62,564 nt of DNA from Tolypothrix sp. FACHB-123. GTDB taxonomy: Bacteria > Cyanobacteriota > Cyanobacteriia > Cyanobacteriales > Nostocaceae. The translations under genes and the position numbers were made by a program. The notes beneath the pieces are model-generated. The model was given only the letters and a program-made list of their open reading frames with translations. It searched no databases and had not been told where the DNA came from. Positions 37,032-49,961 of the stretch are shown in pieces (position 1 is the stretch's first letter; every line of letters begins with the position of its first letter). The stretch spans positions 1 through 62,564 of the forward strand of contig NZ_JACJRE010000046.1 of assembly GCF_014697075.1 (NCBI RefSeq), written 5' to 3'.

Positions 37032-38756
37032 TCATTCTTGCACAGTCAAAGGCAAGCGGACGGTAAAAGTGGAACCAACACCCAGTTGACTTTTTACCAG
37101 AATTTCACCACCCATCATTTGGCAAAAATGGCGGCTAATTGCTAACCCTAAACCAGTACCACCATACTTTTTCGTTGTTGATGTATCCCCTTGAATAAAG
37201 GGTTGAAATAACTGCTTTTGTTGAGTTTGTGACATCCCAATTCCTGTGTCACTCACAGTAAAAGTAATTATCCCAAAAGGCGCTGTTGGTAGTAACTCGT
37301 CTTTGTCACTCTTAACTGTTAGGGTAACTTTGCCATTAGTAGTAAATTTAGCAGCATTACTTAATAAATTTAACAACACTTGCCGCATTCTTGTCTGATC
37401 GGCATACATTGTACCTAGTTGTTCATCACAATCTACTTCTAAAATATTGCCATTTTTCTCTACAGCCGATCTCACTGTTAGCACAACATTATTTATTAAT
37501 GTTGCAATCTCAAATGTCTCTGGGTAAAGAGTCATTTTCCCCGCTTCAATTTTTGATAAGTCGAGGATGTCGTTAATTAATTCGAGTAAATGTCTACCAG
37601 CCGCGTTAATTGTTTCTAAATCGGTGATGAAATCTCCTGTTAATCCTAAATCGGTAGCATCATCTTGTAGCAGTTGACTCAAGCCAATTACTGCATTTAA
37701 TGGGGTGCGTAATTCGTGACTGACATTAGCTAAAAATATGCTTTTAGCTTTGCTAGCAGCTTCGGCTAATTCCTTCGCTTGTTGCAATTCTTTAGTCCGC
37801 TCAGATACGCGCTCAATTAAGCGATTTAAAGATTTCGCTAATAAACCAATTTCATCTTCTGTGGTGATAGGTGCGCGCAAATCAAAATTAGATTTTCTCG
37901 CTACCTGTTCTGCTACTTGAGTTACCGTGATTACTGGTTCAGCGATCGCGCGACTCGTCCGCCAAGCTACAATGGCCGCGATCGCTACTGACACCAACAT
38001 ACTCATAATCACAATTAATCTCTCAACACCTTTAGCCTGCTCTACACCTCTTGTTCTTTCCCGCTCTTGAACTTCAGCATTTTGTAAGATATTCGTCAGT
38101 GTCTGCGATAGTTGCTCTAGGCGCAGCGCTGTATCGCCACGCATAACTTCGAGCAATTGCTCGCGTTTTTCATCAATTTGCTGCGGCTGAATTAACGGAG
38201 ATTCAATTCCCTCTAAAACCGACTCTATCTGATTAACATAAATTTCTAAATTATTCCCATAATCCAGCAATAAAGTTTCTAAAGTAGCACTTGTTGCTGC
38301 TAGTCTTTTCGGATGTCTTTCGATAAAAGCTGTAATTTCTGCTTCTATTTGCTTAGCCTGCTCAACATTCTTGAGAAATTCGCTTTTTTTAGTTTGTCGC
38401 TGTATGGGATCTTCTAATACTGCAACTAAGTTAGAACTATATAATTGTGCCCCTACTACGGCATTTTTATAATTAGTTAATAATTGTCCTTGTTCATGAG
38501 CGCGATTTAGTTGGCTAATCTCTCTTCCTCGATAATAGTTAGCTATTACTAAACCAGTTAGTGAACCAAAAAAACCAATTCCTATGGCGACAAAATATCC
38601 ATAGCCAATTTTTTGATGTATGCGCCAAGAACTCGCCTTGAGTTTCCCTCGTGAAGGAAATTCAATAGTCGGGAGTTCGTCTGTCGATGGCTCTTCCGCT
38701 GGCACTGTTTTGCTTTCTGAACTGCTGTCAACAGGGATTAACTTTTGAGTTTGCAT
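37032..38756 (-). CDS. Membrane sensor histidine kinase (HAMP-HisKA-HATPase)
   Basis: In the 574-residue kinase, a hydrophilic N-terminus precedes TM1 (about 52-75). An extracytoplasmic helical sensor of about 165 residues follows, then TM2 (about 245-268) and a HAMP linker. A short coiled coil ([19 protein letters not shown]) leads into the dimerisation domain with the phospho-acceptor His in [16 protein letters not shown]. The catalytic domain shows [13 protein letters not shown] (N box), DTGIGMS (G1) and GTGLGLAIS (G2). There is no receiver domain and no adjacent response regulator, so it is an orphan kinase. The four-helix sensor gives no clue to the signal. Confidence 0.92.
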   Translation of the reverse strand: MQTQKLIPVDSSSESKTVPAEEPSTDELPTIEFPSRGKLKASSWRIHQKIGYGYFVAIGIGFFGSLTGLVIANYYRGREISQLNRAHEQGQLLTNYKNAVVGAQLYSSNLVAVLEDPIQRQTKKSEFLKNVEQAKQIEAEITAFIERHPKRLAATSATLETLLLDYGNNLEIYVNQIESVLEGIESPLIQPQQIDEKREQLLEVMRGDTALRLEQLSQTLTNILQNAEVQERERTRGVEQAKGVERLIVIMSMLVSVAIAAIVAWRTSRAIAEPVITVTQVAEQVARKSNFDLRAPITTEDEIGLLAKSLNRLIERVSERTKELQQAKELAEAASKAKSIFLANVSHELRTPLNAVIGLSQLLQDDATDLGLTGDFITDLETINAAGRHLLELINDILDLSKIEAGKMTLYPETFEIATLINNVVLTVRSAVEKNGNILEVDCDEQLGTMYADQTRMRQVLLNLLSNAAKFTTNGKVTLTVKSDKDELLPTAPFGIITFTVSDTGIGMSQTQQKQLFQPFIQGDTSTTKKYGGTGLGLAISRHFCQMMGGEILVKSQLGVGSTFTVRLPLTVQE

Positions 38757-39466
38757 CCCTCAAATCTCCTTACCCTCCCATAAAAGTCATTACATAAGCT
38801 TGGCTTAGGTAAACAATATATCTAGTGATTATTAACTAAATTATCTTTTTTTGTGACAAGAGTAAATTATATATCACGAGATCATTGCCATGAGTTTTTT
38901 TATATTTAAGTTAATTAGTTACGAATTCTAAATCCCATTTATAACTTTTAATAAAACTCATTTTTCTAAAAAAGCTTGTCCCGAAACCAAATGCACCCCT
39001 ACCAGTATATCTTTTTCATCAATTTACTTCCATATACAGTTGATTGCAGCTATATTAAGTTAATGGGAAGTAGCTAATCTAACCTCTTCTAGCCTTTCAT
39101 GAGCTACTATCAAGCCGTATAAAGCCTAATCATTAAGTTTTCTACAGCAAAGAGTCTCAAAATCCGCGCTGTTTATCCACAAAATAATTGTCTTATCATC
39201 TTATCACCAATCCCTTTGATTAACCAATAATGGAAAAAGGGCATTGGGCATTGGGCATTGGGCATTAGGGAGCCATCCCTTGTTATAGCAACTGCCGTCA
39301 TAGGGCACAGAGCTATAAAAATCCTCTGGTTATAAGTAGTTTCAATGCCACCAAACCAGAGGATGTTGCTATTAGATATTTATTTCGAGCAATATAGAGT
39401 ATAAGTAAATACAAAAATTTAACTTATACTCAGAGATATAGCGATCGCCAGAATAATTACACCAGT
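38757..39466. other. Noncoding region between metK and the histidine kinase
   Basis: These 710 bp contain the kinase promoter side (38757-38900, A+T-rich), a decamer array GGGCATTGGG (39241-39270) and the metK terminator hairpin. A HIP1 site is at 39441. No gene was seen. Confidence 0.5.
39321..39364 (-). terminator. Terminator of metK
   Basis: ATCCTCTGGTT (39321-39331) pairs perfectly with AACCAGAGGAT (39354-39364). Reading on the minus strand the stem runs directly into TTTTTAT. It is about 100 bp beyond the metK stop. Confidence 0.7.
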
Positions 39467-40741
39467 TTACTTGAGTGCTGGAGCGATCGCAGCAGAAACT
39501 GACTCGCTGACTGCTTGCTTCAACAAGTCGGCCTTGTCAGTACGTTCCCACGGCAAATCTAAATCATTCCGTCCAAAATGACCGTAAGCCGCGACGTCCT
39601 GATAAAAACGTCCGCCTCGTTCATTTGGTAGGTTGCGTAAATTGAAGGCATGGATAATTCCCGCTGGACGCAGTTCAAAATGCTTTTTGACTAATTCCAA
39701 CAGAATTTCATCATCGACTTTGCCAGTTCCAAAGGTATCGAGAAAAATGCTTACAGGACGCGCCACGCCAATAGCGTAGCTTAGCTGCACTTCACATTTT
39801 TCTGCCAAACCAGCAGCGACAATATTTTTAGCCACATAGCGAGCTGCATATGCCGCAGAACGGTCTACTTTTGTGGGATCTTTACCAGAAAAAGCGCCGC
39901 CACCATGTCGGGAATAACCACCGTAGGTGTCAACAATAATTTTTCTGCCGGTCAAACCAGAGTCGCCTTGAGGGCCACCAATGACAAATTTGCCAGTGGG
40001 GTTGACTAAAAAGCGTGTTTGCTCATCTGGCTTAATTTCAATATCGCCAAATACAGGCTCAACTACAGCTGTCCATAAATCTTCTTTGATTTTCGCTTGG
40101 ACTGCGGCTTCATCCGTAATTTCCCCAATACTAGTAGTATGCTGGGTGGAAATCAGGATTGTATCAATACCTATTGGTCGCCCATCTTCATAAATTACGG
40201 TAACTTGGGTTTTACCGTCAGGACGCAGGTAAGATAAATCGCCTGTTTTGCGCACTGCGGCTAATCTGCGAGCAATGCGGTGAGCCAGGCTAATGGGTAA
40301 GGGAATTAATTCTGGTGTTTCGTTGCTAGCAAAACCGAACATAATCCCTTGATCACCCGCACCAATGGAGTCAAATAGCTCATCGCTATCTTCTTCACGG
40401 GTTTCTTGTGCCGTATTCACACCTTGAGCAATATCAGGTGATTGTTCATCTAACGCCACTAGCACGCTAGTACTGTTAGCGGAAAAGCCGTTATCAGCAT
40501 TGGTATAGCCAATTTCAGCAATTTTCTTCCGGGCGAGATTCACATAATTGACATTAGCTTTAGTGGTAATTTCCCCTGTAATTAACACTAAGCCGGTATT
40601 AACCACTACCTCAGCCGCAACTCGACTAGTGGGGTCTTGTGTCAGTAAGGCATCAAGAATCGTATCAGAAATCTGATCGCAGATTTTATCTGGATGACCT
40701 TCGGTAACTGACTCGGAGGTAAAGAGATATCGACGAGACAA
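39467..40741 (-). CDS. metK: S-adenosylmethionine synthetase
   Basis: MetK makes S-adenosylmethionine from methionine and ATP in the cytosol. Family boxes are intact: [26 protein letters not shown], and the phosphate loop [19 protein letters not shown]. The frame contains an ATG at 40747, but AAGGAGGA directly abuts it. The TTG at 40741, six bases from that Shine-Dalgarno sequence, gives [15 protein letters not shown], the usual cyanobacterial N-terminus. I therefore choose TTG, giving 424 residues. It is monocistronic, with a terminator hairpin downstream. Confidence 0.93.
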   Translation of the reverse strand: MSRRYLFTSESVTEGHPDKICDQISDTILDALLTQDPTSRVAAEVVVNTGLVLITGEITTKANVNYVNLARKKIAEIGYTNADNGFSANSTSVLVALDEQSPDIAQGVNTAQETREEDSDELFDSIGAGDQGIMFGFASNETPELIPLPISLAHRIARRLAAVRKTGDLSYLRPDGKTQVTVIYEDGRPIGIDTILISTQHTTSIGEITDEAAVQAKIKEDLWTAVVEPVFGDIEIKPDEQTRFLVNPTGKFVIGGPQGDSGLTGRKIIVDTYGGYSRHGGGAFSGKDPTKVDRSAAYAARYVAKNIVAAGLAEKCEVQLSYAIGVARPVSIFLDTFGTGKVDDEILLELVKKHFELRPAGIIHAFNLRNLPNERGGRFYQDVAAYGHFGRNDLDLPWERTDKADLLKQAVSESVSAAIAPALK

Positions 40742-40747
40742 AGGCAT

Positions 40748-40755
40748 TCCTCCTT
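40748..40755 (-). promoter_or_regulatory. Strong Shine-Dalgarno sequence that decides the metK start
   Basis: AAGGAGGA, read on the minus strand, touches the ATG at 40747 with no spacer but is six bases from the TTG at 40741. The spacing favours TTG. The rest of 40756-41085 is A+T-rich with no recognisable riboswitch. Confidence 0.6.
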
Positions 40756-41085
40756 AATTAAGAGCGTTTCACTGAACTAAATTTACACTCTATCCCCAAG
40801 AATTCATTGAGGAAAATTCAGAAATTGTTGTTTTTGCTACCTGCAAATTACAACTTACTACTGACGGGCTAGGGTTTGTTTTTCCCCCTATCTCTAGAAG
40901 AGAAGCACTGAAGCCTCACCCTGCTGAGTGATTATTTATTTCAGTTACTCTAATTTCTGAAATCATAACAATATTTACACATTAAATAGTTAGTGTGTTC
41001 TTAACTTTTCTAAAAGTTATTATGGCTACTTAATAATTTTTTCAAGAAAATATAAAACTTTGGGCAAAAATGTTTTTAGCAACAC

Positions 41086-41116
41086 AAAAAAAGGGAGATA
41101 CCCTTAAGCATCTCCC
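41086..41116 (-). terminator. Rho-independent terminator of prk
   Basis: On the minus strand GGGAGAT and ATCTCCC (41110-41116 and 41093-41099) enclose a 10-base loop and are followed by at least seven T. It is 26 bp past the prk stop. Confidence 0.9.
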
Positions 41117-41142
41117 AAAGCTTTGACACAAATACTGCTGCT

Positions 41143-42147
41143 TTAAACTTGAACTGCTAATTTGGCTTCCTTTGCTGTTAAACGCTCGTAAGCATCGCGC
41201 ATTTTCAAGCCGGTTAGTACTTGGAACAAACCAGTTCCATTGTTGGAACCGGGATACTCGCGGTGTTGGAGTAACAAGTGAGTCATCTCACCTTGGTATT
41301 TGGTGGATGTTTTGCTCAGATGGGTTTCGATATAAATAACTTCTTCTAAGTTGTCGAATTGACCGTCTACTTCCAATACTGAGACGTAACGACCGTAGTA
41401 AACATCTGAACCGTAGTACAGTTGCATACCAGGGTAAGAACAAGTCAGCTTCCGTCCGCAAGGTGTCCAATTAATTGTCGATCCTTCATCAAAAAGGTAG
41501 GTTGGCTCAAAGCCGTCTTTACCTTCTCTTTGGAGCATCCGTACCCGCAGGACTTTGCGCTCTGTGTCGTTTTTAATTAAATTAGTAGGTAATACTTGGA
41601 GAACTACATCAGCAAATTCTCGTTGTGGTTCAATAAACTTATCAAAGTCTGGCTTGCGAGAATTGATTTGTGCTAAGACATCTTCATAGCGGTGACCCCT
41701 TTCGGCCATGTCGCGTTGAATCTTCCAAGCAATTTTAACTTCGTCACTGATATCAAAATATACACTGAAATCAATTAGCGATCGCACCCGCTCATCATAC
41801 AAAGGATGCAGCCCTTCCACAACTATAATGTGATTCGGCTCAATCCGCTCTGGTGGATCAATCATGCCGGTTTCGTGGTTATAAATCGGCTTATCAATTG
41901 CTTGACCATTTTTGAGCGCACTAATTTGCTCATACATTAGGTCAAAGTTATTCGCCCTAGGATCAAGAGCAGTAATCCCTGTTTCTTTGCGTTGTTTGCG
42001 ATCTAAAGAGTGATAGTCATCTAAACAGATAACTGTCATTAAATCTTCACCGAACAAATCGATTAAACGACGCAAAAATGTAGATTTACCGCACCCAGAG
42101 TCTCCAGCTACTCCAATTAGTACCACGCGTTCCGGCTTACTCGTCAT
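41143..42147 (-). CDS. prk: Phosphoribulokinase
   Basis: This Calvin-cycle enzyme converts ribulose-5-phosphate and ATP to ribulose-1,5-bisphosphate, the Rubisco substrate. The 334-residue protein has the P-loop GVAGDSGCGKSTFLRRL (with the regulatory Cys of cyanobacterial and plastid PRK). It also has VICLDDYHSLDRKQRKETG and the Walker B region HIIVVEGLHPLYDERVR. GRKLTCSYPGMQLYYGSDVY contains the second redox-pair cysteine region. Thioredoxin and CP12 control is known for the family. GAGGAGA just upstream of the ATG at 42147 supports the start. Confidence 0.97.
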   Translation of the reverse strand: MTSKPERVVLIGVAGDSGCGKSTFLRRLIDLFGEDLMTVICLDDYHSLDRKQRKETGITALDPRANNFDLMYEQISALKNGQAIDKPIYNHETGMIDPPERIEPNHIIVVEGLHPLYDERVRSLIDFSVYFDISDEVKIAWKIQRDMAERGHRYEDVLAQINSRKPDFDKFIEPQREFADVVLQVLPTNLIKNDTERKVLRVRMLQREGKDGFEPTYLFDEGSTINWTPCGRKLTCSYPGMQLYYGSDVYYGRYVSVLEVDGQFDNLEEVIYIETHLSKTSTKYQGEMTHLLLQHREYPGSNNGTGLFQVLTGLKMRDAYERLTAKEAKLAVQV

Positions 42148-44890
<2,743 letters not shown>

Positions 44891-44952
44891 GTTCTAACCA
44901 CTGAGTCTTGAATTTTGAGTTTTGAATTTTGAGTTTTGAATTTTGATTAATT

Positions 44953-44987
44953 TTGTAGGCTGGGCAATACCCAGCCTACAATTTTTT
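44953..44987 (+). terminator. Rho-independent terminator of petH
   Basis: TTGTAGGCTGGG (44953-44964) pairs perfectly with CCCAGCCTACAA (44970-44981), followed by TTTTTT. Just before it, 44909-44950 contains tandem GAATTTTGAGTTTT repeats. Confidence 0.93.
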
Positions 44988-45096
44988 ATTGGTCAGTTGT
45001 CAATTGTCAATTGTTTTTGCTACTAACAATTGATGGCGGTAGGGCGATTGTTTCTCGTTCCTCATGCACAAGAGAGTTTCCCGCCGCCATGAATAA

Positions 45097-45741
45097 TTAA
45101 GGCGATAAGCGTTGAATTTTCCAAGTTTGAGCATCTAAACGAGTATAAAGCAAGCGATCGTGCAAGCGGCTGGGTCTTCCTTGCCAAAATTCAATTTCTA
45201 TGGGAATTACTCGCAAACCTCCCCAGTGAGAGGGGCGAGGAATCTCCTGATTTTCATACTGATGCTGCAACTTTTGTAAGTTTTGTTCTAAGACTTCTCG
45301 ACTAGCGATCGCCTCACTTTGATGAGAAGCCCATGCACCAAGGCGACTGTTTTCAGGACGGCTGTAAAAATATTTATCGGACTCAGTCTCCGAAACTTTT
45401 TCCACATGTCCAATAATCCTAACTTGGCGTTCCAACTCTGCCCACCAAAAAACTAGGGCTGCTTGGGGATTTTCTGCCAATTCTTGCCCTTTACGGCTGT
45501 TATAGTTAGTGAAGAAAACAAAGCCCCGCTCATCAAAATCTTTCAGTAATACCATTCTGGCTGAGGGTTTACCATCGGGCATGGCGGTTGCTATAGTCAT
45601 GGCATTGGGTTCAGGAAGTTGGGCAGATAATGCCTGCTCGAACCATTGTTTAAATTGTATAAAAGGATTAGGGTCAACCTCAGTTTCACTCAAATCTTCC
45701 AATGTGTAATCTTTACGAATGTCGGCAATGGTAGGATGCAT
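45097..45741 (-). CDS. pdxH: Pyridoxine/pyridoxamine 5'-phosphate oxidase
   Basis: This FMN-dependent enzyme forms pyridoxal 5'-phosphate, the cofactor also needed by SpeA in this window. The 214-residue protein has the N-terminal [19 protein letters not shown] and FMN-binding phrases [20 protein letters not shown] and [19 protein letters not shown]. The C-terminal dimer segment has the signature [16 protein letters not shown]. Length is standard. It is convergent with petH and divergent from the AI-2E-type permease gene. Confidence 0.95.
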   Translation of the reverse strand: MHPTIADIRKDYTLEDLSETEVDPNPFIQFKQWFEQALSAQLPEPNAMTIATAMPDGKPSARMVLLKDFDERGFVFFTNYNSRKGQELAENPQAALVFWWAELERQVRIIGHVEKVSETESDKYFYSRPENSRLGAWASHQSEAIASREVLEQNLQKLQHQYENQEIPRPSHWGGLRVIPIEIEFWQGRPSRLHDRLLYTRLDAQTWKIQRLSP

Positions 45742-45971
45742 GATCGTTAACTTCCTTGCGATTCAGATATGCGTATATATATCTTTATGCAAAATATCTC
45801 CAATCGTGATGGAAACCCATGCTAGCAATTAAGGCAATTGTTGCCAAAAATTGAGAAAAAACATTGCATATGTTACCAAATTCGGATAAGTAATATTGTT
45901 TGAGAGCAATTGAGCAGCCTGACATTGAAGATTTGTCATCCCTCATTCCCAATCTAAAATCGCAAATTGGT

Positions 45972-47075
45972 ATGATGCGCCGTTCAGCCTCCCTGCAAAG
46001 TTTATTAATTTATGGTCTGAGCGGCCCAATTATCGCTCTGAATGTCTGGCTACTCTCTGTACTTTTTCATTATTTCCAGCATCCCATCACTATTCTCAGC
46101 GTTGCAGCAATTTTAGCTTTTTTGTTAAATTACCCAGTTCAGTTTTTCAAACAGGCACGCATCACTCATGCTCAAGCCGTGATTGTTGTTTTACTGGTCA
46201 CTTTAACACTCGTGGTAGTTCTAGGGGTAACATTAGTGCCAATGTTAATTGACCAAACAATTCAACTGCTAAATAAGATTCCTGATTGGTTAACCAGTAG
46301 CCAAAGGAACTTAGAGCAGGTGGAAGCTTTAGCAAGACAACGGCGATTACCTTTAGATTTGAGAGTGGTGAGTACGCAAATTAATGCCAATATCCAGAAT
46401 TTAGTGCAACAACTAGCGTCTGGTGCGGTGGGAGTGGCTGGGACGCTATTGTCAGGATTGCTGAATTTGGTGTTGGTAGTCGTGCTAGCGTTTTATATGC
46501 TACTGTATGGCGATCGCGTCTGGTTAGGTTTGGTCAGTCTCTTACCAGCTAATATCAGAAAACCTTTAACTGCATCCTTACGCTTAAATTTTCAGAATTT
46601 TTTCCTCAGTCAGTTGTTGTTAGGGTTATTCATGGTAGTCACCCTTACCCCCATTTTCTTAGTACTGAGAGTACCATTTGCCCTCTTGTTTGCCATAGTC
46701 ATTGGCATAGGTGAATTAATCCCTTTTGTAGGAGCAACTCTAGCTATTGGTTTAGTCACCATATTAGTGCTGCTACAAAATTGGTGGTTAGCAGTTCAAG
46801 TTGCTATAGCCGCTATTGTCTTGCAACAAGTTAAAGATAACCTGTTAGCACCGAAATTACTCGGTAACTTTATTGGACTTAACCCTATCTGGATTTTTGT
46901 GGCTATTTTGATGGGATTTGAAATTGCTGGCTTATTAGGAACACTAGTTGCTGTACCCATTGCTGGTACTATCAAAGGCACTTTTGATGCGCTCAAGAGT
47001 GGTCAATCTGGCGAATTTGTATCACCTTTTACTATTACTTATGAATCTGGCTGTGATGAAGATCGTAAAACTTAA
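45972..47075 (+). CDS. AI-2E transporter (PerM/YhhT) family membrane protein
   Basis: The product has about 367 residues and up to eight membrane helices. The family landmarks are AFLLNYPVQFF, an amphipathic segment with LLNKIPDWL, AFYMLLYGDR, IVIGIGELIPFVGATLAIG and PKLLGNFIGLNPIWIFVAIL. Members export diverse small solutes or Na+, and the substrate here cannot be deduced. The frame is open back to a TTG at 45900. I prefer the ATG at 45972 (MMRRSASLQSL) because the extra 24 residues are not recognisable, but the evidence is weak because neither start has a clear ribosome-binding site. Confidence 0.85.
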   Translation: MMRRSASLQSLLIYGLSGPIIALNVWLLSVLFHYFQHPITILSVAAILAFLLNYPVQFFKQARITHAQAVIVVLLVTLTLVVVLGVTLVPMLIDQTIQLLNKIPDWLTSSQRNLEQVEALARQRRLPLDLRVVSTQINANIQNLVQQLASGAVGVAGTLLSGLLNLVLVVVLAFYMLLYGDRVWLGLVSLLPANIRKPLTASLRLNFQNFFLSQLLLGLFMVVTLTPIFLVLRVPFALLFAIVIGIGELIPFVGATLAIGLVTILVLLQNWWLAVQVAIAAIVLQQVKDNLLAPKLLGNFIGLNPIWIFVAILMGFEIAGLLGTLVAVPIAGTIKGTFDALKSGQSGEFVSPFTITYESGCDEDRKT

Positions 47076-47621
47076 ACTCCCAACTCCCCAAGCAAATAGC
47101 CCAAAGTCTAAACTTCCAAGTCAATGGTCAAATTACTAATAAATCAGCATTGACTCTTGACCATTGGCCATTGACTCTTAACTATTAAACGTTGACTTTT
47201 GCCAAAGTAAGTTTTCTTGCTGCATCGAGTCTAGCGAGAATTATCCAGGCACAAAGTATTATAAAATACTACTTTTTGTTGAAGATATAGTATAAAAATG
47301 TCATGTTATACTTGGGTGGGTATGGCAATAATTAGACAATTGGCTAGTTAGGGTGAAAGTAATGAATATTTCAAACTACCTAAAAACAAAAGTTGCACAA
47401 TTTTTAATCCCGATTCACAATAGTATTGAATCAAATCTTATTATAAAAAATATGTATTATTTAGTACACAAAAGTAAGTTCTCAATGAGACAGGTGAGGT
47501 ATGTGCTAAATTTCACCTACATAGTAAATAATGAAGCTTTGACAAACAAAGTATGATTATTTGTTCCACAAGTGTCAATGTTTAATCGACCTAATTTAAA
47601 CTTAATCACAGAAAATAATTA
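47076..47621. other. Intergenic region before scpA with heptamer repeats
   Basis: TTGACTC/TTGACCA heptamers and their complements occur at 47120-47200. A 67-codon frame from a GTG at 47353 to 47556 lacks recognisable features and I leave it out. No RNA gene was seen. Confidence 0.45.
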
Positions 47622-48452
47622 ATGGATGCTTCCGAGCTATTAGAAACAATTACACTCCTGATTCAGCAAGCCGAGAGAGGAGAAATTGATCCTTGGGATG
47701 TACAGGTAATAGAGGTTATTGACCGTTACTTAGAACTAATGGCACCGGAGTCTACTGTTAGAGGTTATGAAGCCGACTTGTCTCAATCAGGGCAGGCTTT
47801 TTTATCAGCATCAATGCTGGTGTTATATAAGGCCAATACCTTAATGCAATTGCAATCAGCAGCAGATGAACAAGCAGAGAACTTAGATGAAGGACTGCTA
47901 GAAAGTGAAGATGGCGTATTACATTTAACCCCTCGCCTGCCTTTAGAGCATCATTTGCGTCGTCGTCCCGCAGCCATGCCACCACCAAAACGGCGCGTGA
48001 CTCTGCAAGAGTTAATTGAGCAATTGCAGATTATGGCGAACCAGCTCAAACTGGTACAGAAGACGAGCAAACCCGTGCGTCCTCGGCGTCAGCCCACTGT
48101 GCAATCTATGCGAGCAGCGCTAGAATTGGCTCACCAAGAAAACTTGACGGAAGTAGCCGGGGAACTAGAACAAGTTTTGCATGTTTCGGCAGCAAAGCTC
48201 CATTTGGAGCAAAATTGGTTGAATTTAGAGCAATTGGTGGATTTATGGACTCAGAGTAAACAACTGTACCAAAATGGCTCTGCCCACGGATCAGAACATA
48301 GCCAGCTGGTTAGTGTTTTTTGGGCGCTACTACTGCTATCGGCTCAATCCAAGGTAGAACTATGGCAAGAGGAGTTCTACAAAGAGATTAAAATCCGTTT
48401 ACTTATAGATTCAGCTAACACCTATCAACCTGTGGAGCAGCCCATGAACTAA
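47622..48452 (+). CDS. scpA: Segregation and condensation protein A
   Basis: ScpA is the kleisin subunit linking SMC heads in the bacterial condensin that organises and segregates chromosomes. The 276-residue protein has the N-terminal kleisin helix region (LETITLLIQQAERGEIDPWDV and FLSASMLVLYKANTLMQLQS). A Pro/Arg-rich middle follows, then a winged-helix C-terminus (LVSVFWALLLLSAQSKVELWQEE). The IDPWDV motif is characteristic. scpB and smc are not in the window. The sugar nucleotidyltransferase gene follows after 231 bp, which include a HIP1 site. Confidence 0.92.
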   Translation: MDASELLETITLLIQQAERGEIDPWDVQVIEVIDRYLELMAPESTVRGYEADLSQSGQAFLSASMLVLYKANTLMQLQSAADEQAENLDEGLLESEDGVLHLTPRLPLEHHLRRRPAAMPPPKRRVTLQELIEQLQIMANQLKLVQKTSKPVRPRRQPTVQSMRAALELAHQENLTEVAGELEQVLHVSAAKLHLEQNWLNLEQLVDLWTQSKQLYQNGSAHGSEHSQLVSVFWALLLLSAQSKVELWQEEFYKEIKIRLLIDSANTYQPVEQPMN

Positions 48453-48683
48453 GTAACTGAAATCCATCGCTAGATATAAATTAGAGACTTTTGGGTCAGC
48501 GGCTCTCAAAATCCGGGTAAATTGAAAAGATAAGCGATCGCTTATGATTTTGCTATTACCCTGTTGCAACAAGCAACGCTTCGCTGAACTTCTCCGAGCG
48601 GCGATGATGACTAAAAACAGAATAAACACAATGAATTATAACTTGTTGACAGTAACCTGGCTTGTGGTTGAGGAATAATCTTT

Positions 48684-49850
48684 ATGAAAGCGATGATTCT
48701 TGCGGCGGGTAAGGGTACTCGTGTGCGTCCAATTACCTATACAATCCCCAAACCCATGATTCCTATCCTGCAAAAGCCAGTGATGGAATTTTTATTGGAA
48801 CTGTTACGCCAACATGGTTTTGACCAAATTATGGTGAACGTGAGCCATTTGGCAGCAGAAATCGAAAACTATTTCCGTGATGGTCAAAGGTTTGGCGTGC
48901 AGATTGCCTATTCTTTTGAAGGGCAAATTGTTGACGGTGAACTGATGGGGGAAGCCGTTGGTTCTGCTGGTGGGATGCGCCGTATCCAAGACTTCTCACC
49001 GTTTTTCGACGATACCTTTGTGGTATTGTGCGGTGATGCTTTGATTGACTTAGATTTAACAGCCGCTGTCAAGTGGCACAGAGAAAAAGGGTCGATTGCG
49101 ACGATTATTTCTAAATCAGTTCCTTTGGAAGAAGTTTCCAGCTACGGTGTAGTAGTGACTGATGAAGAGGGACGGGTGAAGGCTTTCCAAGAAAAACCCT
49201 CCGTTGAAGAAGCCCTCAGCACTAACATCAACACAGGTATTTATATTTTTGAGCCAGAAGTATTTAAGTATATTCCATCAGGAATGGAATATGACATTGG
49301 TAGCGAATTATTCCCCAAACTTGTGGAAATTGGTGCGCCATTCTACGCCATTCCTATGGACTTTGAATGGGTAGATATTGGTAAAGTACCAGACTACTGG
49401 CGGGCGATTCGCGGCGTATTGCTAGGTGAAATTAAAAACGTGCAAATTCCCGGTCATGAAGTTGCACCAGGGATTTACACTGGCTTAAACGTGGCTGTGA
49501 ATTGGGACAAAGTTGATATCACAGGCCCGGTTTACATTGGGGGAATGACCAGAATTGAAGACGGCGCAAAAATTGTCGGCCCGGCAATGATTGGCCCCAA
49601 TTGCTGGATTTGTAGTGGTGCAACTGTAGAAAACAGCGTCATCTTTGAATGGTCTCGTCTGGGGCCGGGAGTACGCTTGGTTGATAAGCTGGTGTTTGGA
49701 CGTTACTGCGTCGATAAAACTGGCGCAACCATTGACGTACAAGCTGCGGCTTTAGACTGGTTGATTACCGATGCGCGTCAGTCTCCACCATCCCATACGC
49801 CCGTGGAACGACAGGCTATAGCTGAATTACTCAATACTACTGCTAGTTAG
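48684..49850 (+). CDS. Sugar-phosphate nucleotidyltransferase (GDP-mannose pyrophosphorylase-like)
   Basis: The 388-residue protein has the nucleotidyltransferase signature MILAAGKGTRVRPITYTIPK, the metal-binding LCGDALIDLDL, and FQEKPSVEEALSTNINTGIY. A C-terminal left-handed beta-helix (hexapeptide repeats such as GPVYIGGMTRIEDGAKIVGP) is also present. Such enzymes activate mannose-1-phosphate or glucose-1-phosphate for glycan synthesis. The GDP-mannose type is my best estimate, but sugar and base specificity are not readable. GAGGAA before the ATG supports the start. Confidence 0.88.
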   Translation: MKAMILAAGKGTRVRPITYTIPKPMIPILQKPVMEFLLELLRQHGFDQIMVNVSHLAAEIENYFRDGQRFGVQIAYSFEGQIVDGELMGEAVGSAGGMRRIQDFSPFFDDTFVVLCGDALIDLDLTAAVKWHREKGSIATIISKSVPLEEVSSYGVVVTDEEGRVKAFQEKPSVEEALSTNINTGIYIFEPEVFKYIPSGMEYDIGSELFPKLVEIGAPFYAIPMDFEWVDIGKVPDYWRAIRGVLLGEIKNVQIPGHEVAPGIYTGLNVAVNWDKVDITGPVYIGGMTRIEDGAKIVGPAMIGPNCWICSGATVENSVIFEWSRLGPGVRLVDKLVFGRYCVDKTGATIDVQAAALDWLITDARQSPPSHTPVERQAIAELLNTTAS

Positions 49851-49853
49851 GGC

Positions 49854-49912
49854 ATGGGGCATTGGGCATGGGGCATTGGCTTCGGCTTCGCTCAGCCACC
49901 AGGGCATTGGTA
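49854..49912 (+). repeat. GGGCATTGGGCATGG-type tandem repeats
   Basis: Tandem GGGCATG/GGGCATT heptamers and a GGCTTCGGCTTCGCTCAGCC hairpin lie between two convergent genes. The same GGGCATTGGG array occurs at 39241-39270 and near 61378. Confidence 0.75.
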
Positions 49913-49961
49913 GTCTTTTCCCTCCTCTAACCCCTAGTCCCTAGCCTCTAGCCCCTAGTCC

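Noticed and set aside
40756-41085. SAM riboswitch upstream of metK
   Set aside because: No arrangement of conserved stems is visible in the A+T-rich leader, and none is needed to explain the gene.
47353-47556. 67-codon frame starting at GTG before scpA
   Set aside because: A+T-rich composition, no conserved motif and only a weak start context.
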